Source of the DNA: an uncultured Collinsella sp.
GTDB taxonomy: Bacteria > Actinomycetota > Coriobacteriia > Coriobacteriales > Coriobacteriaceae
NCBI GenBank assembly: GCA_902470765.1
Contig: CABRHW010000012.1
Span: 5,403 to 69,402, forward strand
Direction of reading: 5' to 3'
Length of the DNA stretch: 64,000 nucleotides
Shown here piece after piece: positions 19,107 to 27,123 of the stretch; positions within the stretch are counted from its first letter, which is position 1, and every line of letters starts with the position of its first letter. Made by a program: the position numbers and the translations under genes. The notes under the pieces were generated by a model that did no database searches, had not been told where the DNA came from, and was given only the letters and a program-made list of their open reading frames with translations.

Positions 19107-19115
19107 TGGTAAACT
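19107..19115 (+). promoter_or_regulatory. Candidate extended -10 promoter of the yceD-rpmF cluster
   Basis: TG-g-TAAACT, 36 bases before the start of the next gene. The -35 is poor. Confidence 0.4.
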
Positions 19116-19150
19116 AACACGATGATATGTTACCTATGAAAGGAGACCGG

Positions 19151-19648
19151 ATGCCGGGCGAGAATTTTCCTGGCGACAGGATCGTGAGTCTTGTCGACGA
19201 GCTCGAGGGGCTCATCGAAGAGGCTAAGACGCCGTTCGGCAAGAACGCCCAGATGAAGGTTATCGACGCCGACGTCTTCTTTAACATCCTCGACGAGATT
19301 CGCATGAGCTATCCCGAGGAATGGCAGAAGTCCCGCCGTATCCTCAAGGAGCGCGAGGAGCTTATGGCTTCCGCCGCCGCTCAGGCCGATTCCATCATCG
19401 CCGATGCTCAGCAGCAGGCCCTCACCATTGCCGGTGAGCAGGAGATCGTCCGCTTAGCGCAGCAGCAGGCCGACGATATCCGCGACCGCGCCCAGCAGTA
19501 TGAGCGTGAGACGCGCTATGCTGCCGAGGATTACGCCGAGCAGGTCTTTACGCACCTCGAGGAGAACCTCAAGAGCCTGACCGGCACCGTCACCCGTTGT
19601 CGCCAGCAGCTTAACGAGGGTGCCGCCCAGCAGAATGGTCAGTGGTAA
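19151..19648 (+). CDS. Coiled-coil protein of unknown function (ATP synthase subunit-B-like helix)
   Basis: 165 residues from the ATG at 19151 (MPGENFPGD), chosen because AAAGGAGA precedes it. Residues about 1-50 form a small domain with a LVDELEGLIEEAKTPFG motif, often seen in DivIVA-neighbour proteins; residues about 60-160 are a long Gln/Ala/Glu-rich amphipathic helix with repeated AQQQA-type segments. I know similar proteins annotated as 'ATPase' between coaD and yceD in Firmicutes and Coriobacteria, but that name is not supported by any ATP-binding motif here. Stop and yceD start overlap as TAATG. Role unknown; a scaffold or envelope-associated role is conceivable. Confidence 0.75.
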   Translation: MPGENFPGDRIVSLVDELEGLIEEAKTPFGKNAQMKVIDADVFFNILDEIRMSYPEEWQKSRRILKEREELMASAAAQADSIIADAQQQALTIAGEQEIVRLAQQQADDIRDRAQQYERETRYAAEDYAEQVFTHLEENLKSLTGTVTRCRQQLNEGAAQQNGQW

Positions 19649-20202
19649 TGGCTGAGTTCCCGAGCGTTACCGTCGATCTTTCCGAGCAGCTCGAGTTTCC
19701 TGGAGATTCGTATCCGCTGACCGGTAAGGTCGATGTCGCCACCTACACGGTGGGCGAGAAGGAGTACCAGTTTCAGGACGGCATCGACTACGACGTTGTC
19801 TTTACCAATGCCGGTACCGGTGTCTTGCTCACCGGTATGGTCCGCGCGCACGCCACTGGCGAGTGCGACCGTTGCCTGGAGCCCGCTTCGTTTGATATTG
19901 CCGGTGAGATTGAGGAGTTCTACCTCTTTGATGAGCCCGAGGATCCCGAGGCCTACGAGGACGGCTACGAGCTCCTGGGTGAGGACCGTATCGTCGATCT
20001 GGGTGAGCCCATCAATGACGCGGTCGTTATGGACACGCCGTTTGTGGTGCTCTGCAAGCCCGATTGCCGTGGTCTGTGCCCCACATGCGGTTGCAATCTC
20101 AACGTCGAGCAATGCGATTGCGCCGCCCAGGCAGAGGCAGAATGGGCCGCTGCCACGGAAAATCCATTTGCAGCATTGAAGAATCTCAAGCTTGATGAGT
20201 AA
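19648..20202 (+). CDS. yceD: DUF177 (YceD) family protein
   Basis: 184 residues. YceD proteins are encoded next to rpmF in most bacteria and are linked to 23S rRNA accumulation; the biochemistry is unclear. Motifs: GECDRCLEPASFDI and CKPDCRGLCPTCGCNLN, the Cys-rich signature that probably binds a metal. The central part is acidic (DEPEDPEAYEDGYELL). The ATG at 19648 overlaps the previous stop (TAATG); a GTG two codons earlier is possible. rpmF follows 64 bases later. Confidence 0.9.
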   Translation: MAEFPSVTVDLSEQLEFPGDSYPLTGKVDVATYTVGEKEYQFQDGIDYDVVFTNAGTGVLLTGMVRAHATGECDRCLEPASFDIAGEIEEFYLFDEPEDPEAYEDGYELLGEDRIVDLGEPINDAVVMDTPFVVLCKPDCRGLCPTCGCNLNVEQCDCAAQAEAEWAAATENPFAALKNLKLDE

Positions 20203-20207
20203 AACTG

Positions 20208-20216
20208 TGGTAGTAT
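20208..20216 (+). promoter_or_regulatory. Candidate extended -10 promoter for rpmF
   Basis: TG-g-TAGTAT, 51 bases before the rpmF ATG. Weak evidence because the -35 is not recognisable. Confidence 0.3.
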
Positions 20217-20266
20217 CGCTACTTGCGCGTAATCGCCACACTGGATAGTTCATAAGGAAGGTCACT

Positions 20267-20446
20267 ATGCCCGTACCTAAACAAAAGCAGGGTCGTATCC
20301 GCACTCACACCCGTCGTTCCGCCAACATGAAGATCTCGGCTGCGGCTCAGTCCACGTGCCCCCGTTGCGGCGCTGTCAAGCTTCCGCACCACGTGTGCCC
20401 CAGCTGCGGTTTCTACAAGGACCGCGAGGTTATCGTTACCGAGTAA
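20267..20446 (+). CDS. rpmF: 50S ribosomal protein L32
   Basis: 59 residues, just under common ORF length cut-offs. Component of the large subunit. N-terminus MPVPKQKQGRIRTHTRRS is the L32 signature (VPKxKxSxxRxxxRR); a four-Cys zinc ribbon follows, CPRCGAVKLPHHVC and CPSCG, so this is the zinc-binding (C+) form. AAGGAAG precedes the ATG. The yceD-rpmF-plsX-acpP order is conserved, and a terminator lies between rpmF and plsX. Confidence 0.95.
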   Translation: MPVPKQKQGRIRTHTRRSANMKISAAAQSTCPRCGAVKLPHHVCPSCGFYKDREVIVTE

Positions 20447-20486
20447 CGGTATACTCTGGATGCGATGCCGTTCCAAATGGAACCAC

Positions 20487-20516
20487 AATGGCCGGCTCAA
20501 TGAGTCGGCCATTTTT
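20487..20516 (+). terminator. Intrinsic terminator between rpmF and plsX
   Basis: AATGGCCGGCT pairs with AGTCGGCCATT (one G-T pair), loop CAATG, then TTTTT. It lies before plsX in the same direction, so plsX needs partial readthrough or another promoter. Confidence 0.8.
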
Positions 20517-20533
20517 GTATAAGGAGCATGTAT

Positions 20534-21553
20534 ATGAGTAACGTTCGCGTTTGTGTAGACGTTGTGGGCGGAGACGAGAAACCTCAGGTTGTTCTCGATG
20601 GTATCGAGGCTGCGCTTGCCGCCGATCCCGATATCGAGGTCTTGGCGACTGGCCCGGCCGAAATCGTCAATCCCTTTGCAGCTTCCCATGCACGTGTTGA
20701 GGCCCTTGAGGCACCTGACGTTATCGCCATGGATGACGATCCCATTCGCGCCGTGATGACCAAGCGTAAGTCGTCGATCGTGCTTTCTTGCCGCGCCATT
20801 AAGAAGGGCAACGCGGATGCGTTCTTCTCCGCCGGCTCGACCGGTGCCATGACCGCCGCTGCCACCGCCTACGTGACGCCGTTTAGGTATCAGGCCGAAG
20901 GCAAGAAGCAGCCGGTGCGCCCCTGTCTGACCAATGCGCTGCCCAATCGCGCCGGCGGTCTGACGGTGCTGTGCGACATGGGTGCCAACCCCGATGTCGA
21001 GGTTGACGATATGGTGCGTTTTGCCCAGATGGGCAGCGCCTATGCCCGCGTCGTCCTGGGCATCGAGCATCCCCGCGTCGGTCTGCTTGCCAACGGCGCC
21101 GAGGACGAGAAGGGTTCTAACTTTACCAAGGCCTGTTTCCCTGCTATGAAGGCCGCCGTTCCCGGCTTTGTTGGTAACTGCGAGGGCACCGACCTCACCT
21201 CAGGCAACTTCGATGTCGTCGTTGCCGATGGTATGTCGGGCAATATTGCGCTCAAGGCCACCGAGGGCGCTGCCAAGTTTTTGCTGCAGGAGCTCAAGGG
21301 TGTCTTTATGTCTTCGCTCGGCACCAAGATTGCCGCGCTGCTCATCAAAAAGCAGATGCGCGAGATTAAAGCCAAACTTTCGGGCGACGCCAAGGGCGGC
21401 GCGATTCTTTTGGGCCTGCGCGGCGTGGTCCTGATCGGCCATGGTGCCACCTCGGTCGAGGCTGTCAAAAACGGTGCGCTCGCGGCGGCCGAAGCCGTGC
21501 GCGCCGGGCTGGTCGAGAATGTCGCCAACTCTATGGACGGTATCGTTTTATAA
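20534..21553 (+). CDS. plsX: Phosphate acyltransferase PlsX
   Basis: 339 residues. Makes acyl-phosphate from acyl-ACP, feeding PlsY in phospholipid synthesis. The start at 20534 (MSNVRVCVDVVGGDEKP) is chosen because AAGGAG is seven bases before it but only one base before the ATG at 20528. VDVVGGDEKPQVVLDGI replaces the common VDAMGGDxAP. FFSAGSTGAMTAAATAYV, LANGAEDEKGSNFT and DGMSGNIALKATEGAAKF are PlsX signatures. Peripheral membrane protein by family knowledge. Confidence 0.93.
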   Translation: MSNVRVCVDVVGGDEKPQVVLDGIEAALAADPDIEVLATGPAEIVNPFAASHARVEALEAPDVIAMDDDPIRAVMTKRKSSIVLSCRAIKKGNADAFFSAGSTGAMTAAATAYVTPFRYQAEGKKQPVRPCLTNALPNRAGGLTVLCDMGANPDVEVDDMVRFAQMGSAYARVVLGIEHPRVGLLANGAEDEKGSNFTKACFPAMKAAVPGFVGNCEGTDLTSGNFDVVVADGMSGNIALKATEGAAKFLLQELKGVFMSSLGTKIAALLIKKQMREIKAKLSGDAKGGAILLGLRGVVLIGHGATSVEAVKNGALAAAEAVRAGLVENVANSMDGIVL

Positions 21554-21600
21554 GAGCGAGTTAGAGCGCTGTTATGTGCTTCGCGGTGCACGTCGTGGGG

Positions 21601-21606
21601 TAGAAT
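21601..21606 (+). promoter_or_regulatory. Candidate -10 element upstream of acpP
   Basis: TAGAAT with no good -35. If used, transcription would start near 21613, just before the palindrome at 21621. Confidence 0.3.
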
Positions 21607-21620
21607 CAGAACCGTGTCTT

Positions 21621-21640
21621 GGTACCGCCCGGGCGGTACC
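21621..21640. promoter_or_regulatory. Perfect 20-bp palindrome before acpP
   Basis: GGTACCGCCCGGGCGGTACC reads the same on both strands and extends to 22 bp with flanking T/A. It lies 38 bases before the acpP ATG and is followed by ATTCTTTT. Either an operator near the transcription start, or a GC-rich hairpin acting as an attenuator. Confidence 0.6.
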
Positions 21641-21677
21641 ATTCTTTTGGTATTCATGCACTATGAGAGGAAGCGCT

Positions 21678-21920
21678 ATGGACCGCTCCGAAATCTTCGA
21701 CAAGATCGCCGAGGTCGCTGCTGACGTTCTGGGCGTCGATGTTGCCGAAATTAGCGAGGAGACCACCTTTGACGACCTCGATGCCAACTCGCTCGAGCGC
21801 CTGCAGCTGGTTACGGCTATCGAGGACGAGTTCAACCTCGAGATCGATGACGAGACCCTACTCTCGCTCAACTCTGTCGCCGACGCCGTCGACGCGATCG
21901 AAAACGCCAGGGAGGCCTAG
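21678..21920 (+). CDS. acpP: Acyl carrier protein, with Asn-Ser-Leu at the prosthetic site
   Basis: 80 residues, acidic, usual length. Carries growing acyl chains on phosphopantetheine. The attachment Ser is S38 in LDANSLERLQL. The residue before it is Asn37, whereas most bacterial ACPs have Asp (DSL). The rest of the fold is normal (VTAIEDEFNLEIDDETLLSLNSVADAVDAI). The ATG at 21678 follows AGAGGAAG. Lies between plsX and rnc, the standard acpP-rnc neighbourhood, though fabD/fabG are not here. It may be the housekeeping ACP or a second copy; the window cannot tell. Confidence 0.9.
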   Translation: MDRSEIFDKIAEVAADVLGVDVAEISEETTFDDLDANSLERLQLVTAIEDEFNLEIDDETLLSLNSVADAVDAIENAREA

Positions 21921-21923
21921 GTC

Positions 21924-22649
21924 TTGGCTTTATCCGAACGACTTACGCGTGCCCAGGAAATCCTGGGGCACGAGTTCAATAATAAGGTGCTGCTGCGCGC
22001 GGCCCTTACGCATCCCTCGGCAGTCGAGGGCCAGCCGGTTTCTGCCAGCTATGAGCGCCTTGAGTTCTTGGGCGATTCCATTTTGGGTGCTGTGGTCGCA
22101 CGCTCCCTGTTTGAGTCCTATCCTGAGTTTGACGAGGGCAAGCTCACGCGCCTGAAGGTGTCGCTTGTCTCGGGCGCTACGCTGTCCGAGGTTTCTCACG
22201 AGCTGGGCATCGACGACATCATCATCTTTGGTGCCTCCGAGACCGGTACCGGTGCGCGCGGCCTGCATTCGGCGCTCGAGAACGTCTACGAGTCGCTCGT
22301 GGGCGCACTGTACCTGGATGCCGGCTGGGACGTTGCGGCGGAGTTTATCCATCGTACGCTTAAGCCGCATTTGGCTTCCGAGCGCGCCGAGCATCCCGCG
22401 AACCCCAAGTCGTTTTTGCAGGAGTGCGTGCAAGCCGACGGTCACGAACCCCCGGCGTACAAGCTCGTTGGCTCCGAGGGCCCGGCGCATGCGCCCACCT
22501 TTACCGCCGTGGTGTTGATCGATGGTATTCGTCAGGGTCGCGGCTCCGGCTCCTCAAAGAAGGAAGCCGAGGGAGCCGCCGCGCTCGAAGCGCTCGACCG
22601 CATGGGTTACACCACCAACGGCGTGATTCTGAACAAGAAGCACGTGTAA
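21924..22649 (+). CDS. rnc: Ribonuclease III
   Basis: 241 residues. Cleaves double-stranded RNA in rRNA and mRNA processing. TTG start at 21924 supported by GGGAGG eight bases upstream. The RNase III signature SYERLEFLGDSILG is at about 42-55, with the second acidic cluster in ENVYESLVGALYLDAG near 125. A C-terminal dsRNA-binding domain follows from about 165 (SFLQECVQADG, GSGSSKKEAEGAAA). Starts four bases after acpP and ends ten bases before smc. Confidence 0.95.
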   Translation: MALSERLTRAQEILGHEFNNKVLLRAALTHPSAVEGQPVSASYERLEFLGDSILGAVVARSLFESYPEFDEGKLTRLKVSLVSGATLSEVSHELGIDDIIIFGASETGTGARGLHSALENVYESLVGALYLDAGWDVAAEFIHRTLKPHLASERAEHPANPKSFLQECVQADGHEPPAYKLVGSEGPAHAPTFTAVVLIDGIRQGRGSGSSKKEAEGAAALEALDRMGYTTNGVILNKKHV

Positions 22650-22659
22650 GCGAGGAACC

Positions 22660-25600
22660 GTGTATCTCAAGTCCCTCACGCTCAAAGGGTTCAAGTCGTT
22701 TGCCGACCGCGCCCATATGACGTTTGAGCCGGGCCTGACCGTCATCGTCGGTCCCAACGGCTCGGGAAAATCGAACATCTCTGACTCGATTCTGTGGGTC
22801 CTGGGCGAGCAGAGCGCCAAGCAGCTGCGCGGCCAGGCCATGGAGGATGTCATCTTCTCGGGCTCGTCAGCGCGCAAGCCGGTGGGTGTCGCCGAGGTCA
22901 CGCTTGTGCTCGATAACTCGGACCATATGCTGCCCGTCGATTTTGACGAGGTCGCCATCACCCGTCGTATGTATCGCTCGGGCGAAAGCGAGTACCTCAT
23001 CAACTCGAGCCCGTGCCGCCTGATGGACATTCAGGACATCTTGCACGATTCGGGCCTGGGCAAGGATACACATTCCATCATCAGCCAGGGCAAGCTCGAT
23101 GCCATCTTGCAGAGCCGCCCTGAGGAGCGCCGTGCCCTCATCGAGGAGGCCGCCGGCATCTCCAAGCACAAGCGCCGCAAGGAGCGTGCGCTCAAAAAGA
23201 TTAAGTCGATGGACGAGCACCTGACGCGTGCCCGCGACATCAATAAGGAAATCGCCCGTCAGCTGCGACCGTTGGAGCGTCAGGTCGATCGCGCGCGCAA
23301 GTACAAAGAGCTGTCCTCGCGTGCGAACGAGCTTACGCAGATGCTAGCCGTCGACGAGCTGCGTTCGCTGCAGTCGCAGTGGAACGACCTGGAGAGCCGT
23401 TCCAAGGAAGGCGCCGCCGAGCTGGAGCTTGCGCAGTACCGCTTGGGCGAAAAGGAGCGCGAGCTCGAGAAGCTTCAGGTCATGCTCGAGGAAAAGGGCC
23501 TGTTTGTGGGCGACCTGGGCGAGCAGCGCCGTCATATGCAAGATGTGGTCGGCCGCATTAACTCCGACATGCGCCTGCTCGAGGAAAAGGGCCACAACAT
23601 GGTGTCGCGCCTGTCTGACATGCGCGGGCAGATTTCGAGCTCCGAGCATCAGCGACGTCGCGTGTTCGAGGAGCTCGAGGACGCGCGTGCGCAGCTTGAG
23701 GAAGTGACCGGTGCGCACATGCAGGCCCAGGAGGACGTCGACGCCGCTGGTCCTGCCGCCGCTGAGCTCCACGAGCGGCGCGTGGCGCTCGACAATCAGA
23801 TTTCGCAGCTTACGCGTGAGCAACGCGATGTGCAGCGCGTGGCCGATAACGCCGCGCTCGAGCTTGCCAAGGTGAAGGACTCGCTGAGCAATGCCGAGGT
23901 CGAGGACAACATGTATGCCTCGCGCCTGGAGCAGATTGACGAGCAGCTCGAGGAGGTCATGGCCTCGCTCGAGAGCCGTCGCGACCGCGCCGAGGAGCTT
24001 GAGGGCGCTCTTGAGGAAGCGCGCCAGGCTCAGGTTGATGCGCGTGAGGCCACCGAGACGGCACGCGCGGCCCTGAAGGACCTGCGTGCCCGCGAGAGTG
24101 AGGCGCGCAACAAGCTATCCGAGGTGCGCTCGGAGCTTGCCAGCCAAAAGAAACTCGATGCCCGCATGGCCGACAGCTCGCCGCTCGTGAGCCGTCTGGT
24201 GGGTGCGCTGGGCGACGATGTCTTGGGTCGTCTGGGCGACGTGCTGGAGGCCCCGCGCGAGCTTGAGGGCCTGGTTGAGCAATTGCTCGCCGGCGATATC
24301 GATGCGCTGCTGTTTGATGACGCCGCCACGCTTGAGCGTGCCGGTCGTGCGGCTCTGGACCAAAAGAAGGCCTCGGGCGAAGCACTGCTGGTGGCGCGCG
24401 GCGTGAGCGGCTCTACCGCCGCTGAGGGCGCTGCCGGTACCCGCCTGGTTGATCGTCTGTCCGTGCGCGCAGGCTACGGACCCGTCGTCGAGGCGCTGCT
24501 CGGCGGCTATTACGTCGTTGACGATCTTGCTGCCGCGCTGTCGGCGCCGGTCGTTGAAGGCGTGACTTACGTGACCCCCGATGGCGCCCGCGTCGCCTGC
24601 GGCGGCCTGGTGCGCGTGGGGCTTGATGCCGGCGAGGCTTCGGGTGCCTTGGAGCGCAAGCGCCGCATCCGTGAGCTCGAGGGCCTGGAACCCGATCTGG
24701 CTGCCATCTTTGAGCATGCTTCGGACCAAGTCGTTGAGGCCAACGCTGCCGTCGAGGAGGCCCGTGCCGCCGAGGGCGATGCCGCCGGTGAGATCGCCCG
24801 TCTTGAGGGCGAGCGCCGCTCGCTGCTTTCCGAGATCGGCCGCTTGGAGCAAAGCGCCAACAATGCCGAGGTCGAGCGCGTGCGCACCTCCAAGCGCCGC
24901 GAGCAGGCCTCCGAAGCCGTTCGCGCTGCGCGCCCGCGCGTTGACGAGCTCACCCGTTCGCGTGACGAGGCCCGCGCGCAGGCAAGCGATCTGGGCTTGC
25001 AGATTTCTGAGGCCAACGACGAACTCGACCGCGTTCGCCGTGACGATTCCGAGGCTGCCGGCAAGCTCGCCGACGCCAAGGTTCGCCTAGCCCAGACGAG
25101 CGAACGCCTGCGTTCGCTGAAGGGCCGCGTGCCCGACCTGGAGCATCGTCTTGAGGGCATCGACCGTCGTATCCGCGGAACACGCCAGGCCTCGCGCTCG
25201 CTCGAGCTGCTGCGCCTGCGCGTCGATCCCATGCACGAACGCTATTCTGCCCTGTTGGAACGCGCGTCGGATTGGGCAGCGCGCCTGCGTGACCAGGCCT
25301 CTCTGGAGGAGGCGGACTCCGCTTCGCTCAAGAAGACCATCGAGGATGCCAAGGCAGAGGTTGCCCGCGCTAAGGAGCGAGTCGATACCGCCTCTGCCAC
25401 GCAAAACGAGTTCAAGGTCGCGCGTGGCAAGCTCGAGGTGCAGGTCGAGGCTGCCATCAAGGCCATTACCGCCGATGGCACGACGGTGCTCGAGGAAGCG
25501 CTCATGCTTCCGGCGCCCACGGACCGCGATGCCGCCGAGCGCGAACTCAACCAGCTTGTGCGCCAGATCAACAACCTTGGTCCCGTTAACCAAGTTGCCA

Positions 25601-26196
25601 TGGAGGAGTACGAGCAGCTCAAACGCCGCGCCGACTACATCGAGGAGCAGCTGGCCGATTTGGAGAGCGCGCGCAAGGCGCTCACCAAGATCACGGTGGC
25701 CATTGATCGCAAGATGCGCAAGGCGTTCCTGGTGACGTTTGAGAAGGTCGACGCGAACTTCCGCGAGATCTTCGCTATGCTCTTCCCGGGCGGCCAGGCT
25801 CATCTGGAGATGACCGATCCCGAGCATCCTGCCGAGACGGGTATCGAGGTCGTGGCGCAGCCGCGCGGCAAGCGCATCACCAAGATGATGCTCATGTCGG
25901 GCGGCGAGAAGAGCCTGACGGCGCTCGCCCTGCTCTTTGCTGTGTACCGCACGCGCACGGTGCCGTTCTATGTGCTGGACGAGGTCGAGGCGGCACTCGA
26001 TGACGCCAACCTGTCCAAGCTCATCGGCGCGCTCGATGTGTTGCGTTCCGATACGCAGCTCTTGGTCATTTCGCATCAGCGCCGTACTATGGAGGACGCT
26101 GACGTCCTCTATGGCGTCTCGATGCAAGCCGACGGCGTCAGTCGCGTCGTCTCGCAAAAACTCGATCGCGAAACCGGAAAGGTCGTGAATGCATAA
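22660..26196 (+). CDS. smc: Chromosome segregation protein SMC
   Basis: 1178 residues, GTG start. Condensin ATPase that compacts and segregates the chromosome with ScpA/ScpB (not in window). N-terminal head: Walker A GPNGSGKSN (31-39). Coiled coils about 170-490 and 670-1010 flank a hinge near 500-665 (LVSRLVGALGDDVLG). C-terminal head: signature motif MSGGEKS (1079-1085) and Walker B VLDEVEAALDDAN. Overlaps ftsY as TAATG. The rnc-smc-ftsY-ffh order is shared with Firmicutes. Confidence 0.96.
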   Translation: MYLKSLTLKGFKSFADRAHMTFEPGLTVIVGPNGSGKSNISDSILWVLGEQSAKQLRGQAMEDVIFSGSSARKPVGVAEVTLVLDNSDHMLPVDFDEVAITRRMYRSGESEYLINSSPCRLMDIQDILHDSGLGKDTHSIISQGKLDAILQSRPEERRALIEEAAGISKHKRRKERALKKIKSMDEHLTRARDINKEIARQLRPLERQVDRARKYKELSSRANELTQMLAVDELRSLQSQWNDLESRSKEGAAELELAQYRLGEKERELEKLQVMLEEKGLFVGDLGEQRRHMQDVVGRINSDMRLLEEKGHNMVSRLSDMRGQISSSEHQRRRVFEELEDARAQLEEVTGAHMQAQEDVDAAGPAAAELHERRVALDNQISQLTREQRDVQRVADNAALELAKVKDSLSNAEVEDNMYASRLEQIDEQLEEVMASLESRRDRAEELEGALEEARQAQVDAREATETARAALKDLRARESEARNKLSEVRSELASQKKLDARMADSSPLVSRLVGALGDDVLGRLGDVLEAPRELEGLVEQLLAGDIDALLFDDAATLERAGRAALDQKKASGEALLVARGVSGSTAAEGAAGTRLVDRLSVRAGYGPVVEALLGGYYVVDDLAAALSAPVVEGVTYVTPDGARVACGGLVRVGLDAGEASGALERKRRIRELEGLEPDLAAIFEHASDQVVEANAAVEEARAAEGDAAGEIARLEGERRSLLSEIGRLEQSANNAEVERVRTSKRREQASEAVRAARPRVDELTRSRDEARAQASDLGLQISEANDELDRVRRDDSEAAGKLADAKVRLAQTSERLRSLKGRVPDLEHRLEGIDRRIRGTRQASRSLELLRLRVDPMHERYSALLERASDWAARLRDQASLEEADSASLKKTIEDAKAEVARAKERVDTASATQNEFKVARGKLEVQVEAAIKAITADGTTVLEEALMLPAPTDRDAAERELNQLVRQINNLGPVNQVAMEEYEQLKRRADYIEEQLADLESARKALTKITVAIDRKMRKAFLVTFEKVDANFREIFAMLFPGGQAHLEMTDPEHPAETGIEVVAQPRGKRITKMMLMSGGEKSLTALALLFAVYRTRTVPFYVLDEVEAALDDANLSKLIGALDVLRSDTQLLVISHQRRTMEDADVLYGVSMQADGVSRVVSQKLDRETGKVVNA

Positions 26197-27113
26197 TGGG
26201 ATTCTTTGACGCTCTCTCGCGCGGACTTGAGCGCAGTCGCGAGGCCCTCAACGAGGTCTTTTACTTTGGCGGCGAGGTCGACGAGGATTTTTGGGAGGAC
26301 TTAGAGGACACCCTCGTCATGGGTGACATGGGTGCCGAGATCGCCATTCAGGTCTCCGATGACCTGCGCGACGCCGCGGCCAAGAAGAACCTCAAGACCG
26401 CTCCGCAGCTTCGTCGTGCCCTGGCCGAGCAGCTCGAGCAGCACTTTGTGCCCATCGAGCGCGATCCGTTTTCCGATACGCCGAGCTGCGTGCTGTTTGT
26501 GGGCATTAACGGTGCCGGCAAGACCACTACGGTCGGCAAGATCGCGAGCGCCATGGCCGCCCGCGGCAAGAACGTGGTGATCGGTTCGGCCGACACCTTC
26601 CGCGCCGCCGCTATCGAGCAGCTCGATGTGTGGGGCCAGCGCGCTGGCGTACCGGTTATCAAGCGTGACCGCGGCTCCGATCCGGCGAGCGTGTGCTATG
26701 ACGTGCTCGACGAGGCCGATAAGCGCGGCAGCGACCTGGTGCTTATCGATACCGCCGGCCGTCTGCACACGAGCCCTGAGCTCATGCGCGAGCTTGCCAA
26801 GGTGGTTAACGTGACGCGTAAGCGCGCCGCCAATATGGCCGCCGGTCCCATGCCGGTTTCGGTCGTGCTTGTGATCGACGCCGCGACGGGTCAAAACGGT
26901 CTGAACCAGGCGCTCGAGTTTAACGAGGCGCTGGGCCTGGACGGTATTATCATGACTAAGCTCGACGGCACGGCTAAGGGCGGTATCGCCATGGCCGTGG
27001 CCGAGAAACTCAAGCTCCCGATCCTGCGCGTGGGCGTGGGCGAGCAGGTCGATGACCTGCAGGAGTTCAATGCCAAAGATTTCTGCCGCGCCCTGGTGGG
27101 CGAGTCCAATTAA
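26196..27113 (+). CDS. ftsY: Signal recognition particle receptor FtsY
   Basis: 305 residues. Docks SRP-ribosome complexes at the membrane. The acidic A domain of E. coli FtsY is absent; the N domain starts almost at once (GFFDALSRGLERSREALNEVF), as in many Gram-positives. G motifs: GINGAGKTTTVGK (G1, from 103), SADTFRAAA, DTAGR, TKLDGTAKGG. The start overlaps the smc stop. Co-directional with ffh, whose start is 11 bases downstream. Confidence 0.95.
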   Translation: MGFFDALSRGLERSREALNEVFYFGGEVDEDFWEDLEDTLVMGDMGAEIAIQVSDDLRDAAAKKNLKTAPQLRRALAEQLEQHFVPIERDPFSDTPSCVLFVGINGAGKTTTVGKIASAMAARGKNVVIGSADTFRAAAIEQLDVWGQRAGVPVIKRDRGSDPASVCYDVLDEADKRGSDLVLIDTAGRLHTSPELMRELAKVVNVTRKRAANMAAGPMPVSVVLVIDAATGQNGLNQALEFNEALGLDGIIMTKLDGTAKGGIAMAVAEKLKLPILRVGVGEQVDDLQEFNAKDFCRALVGESN

Positions 27114-27123
27114 GGAGTGACTA

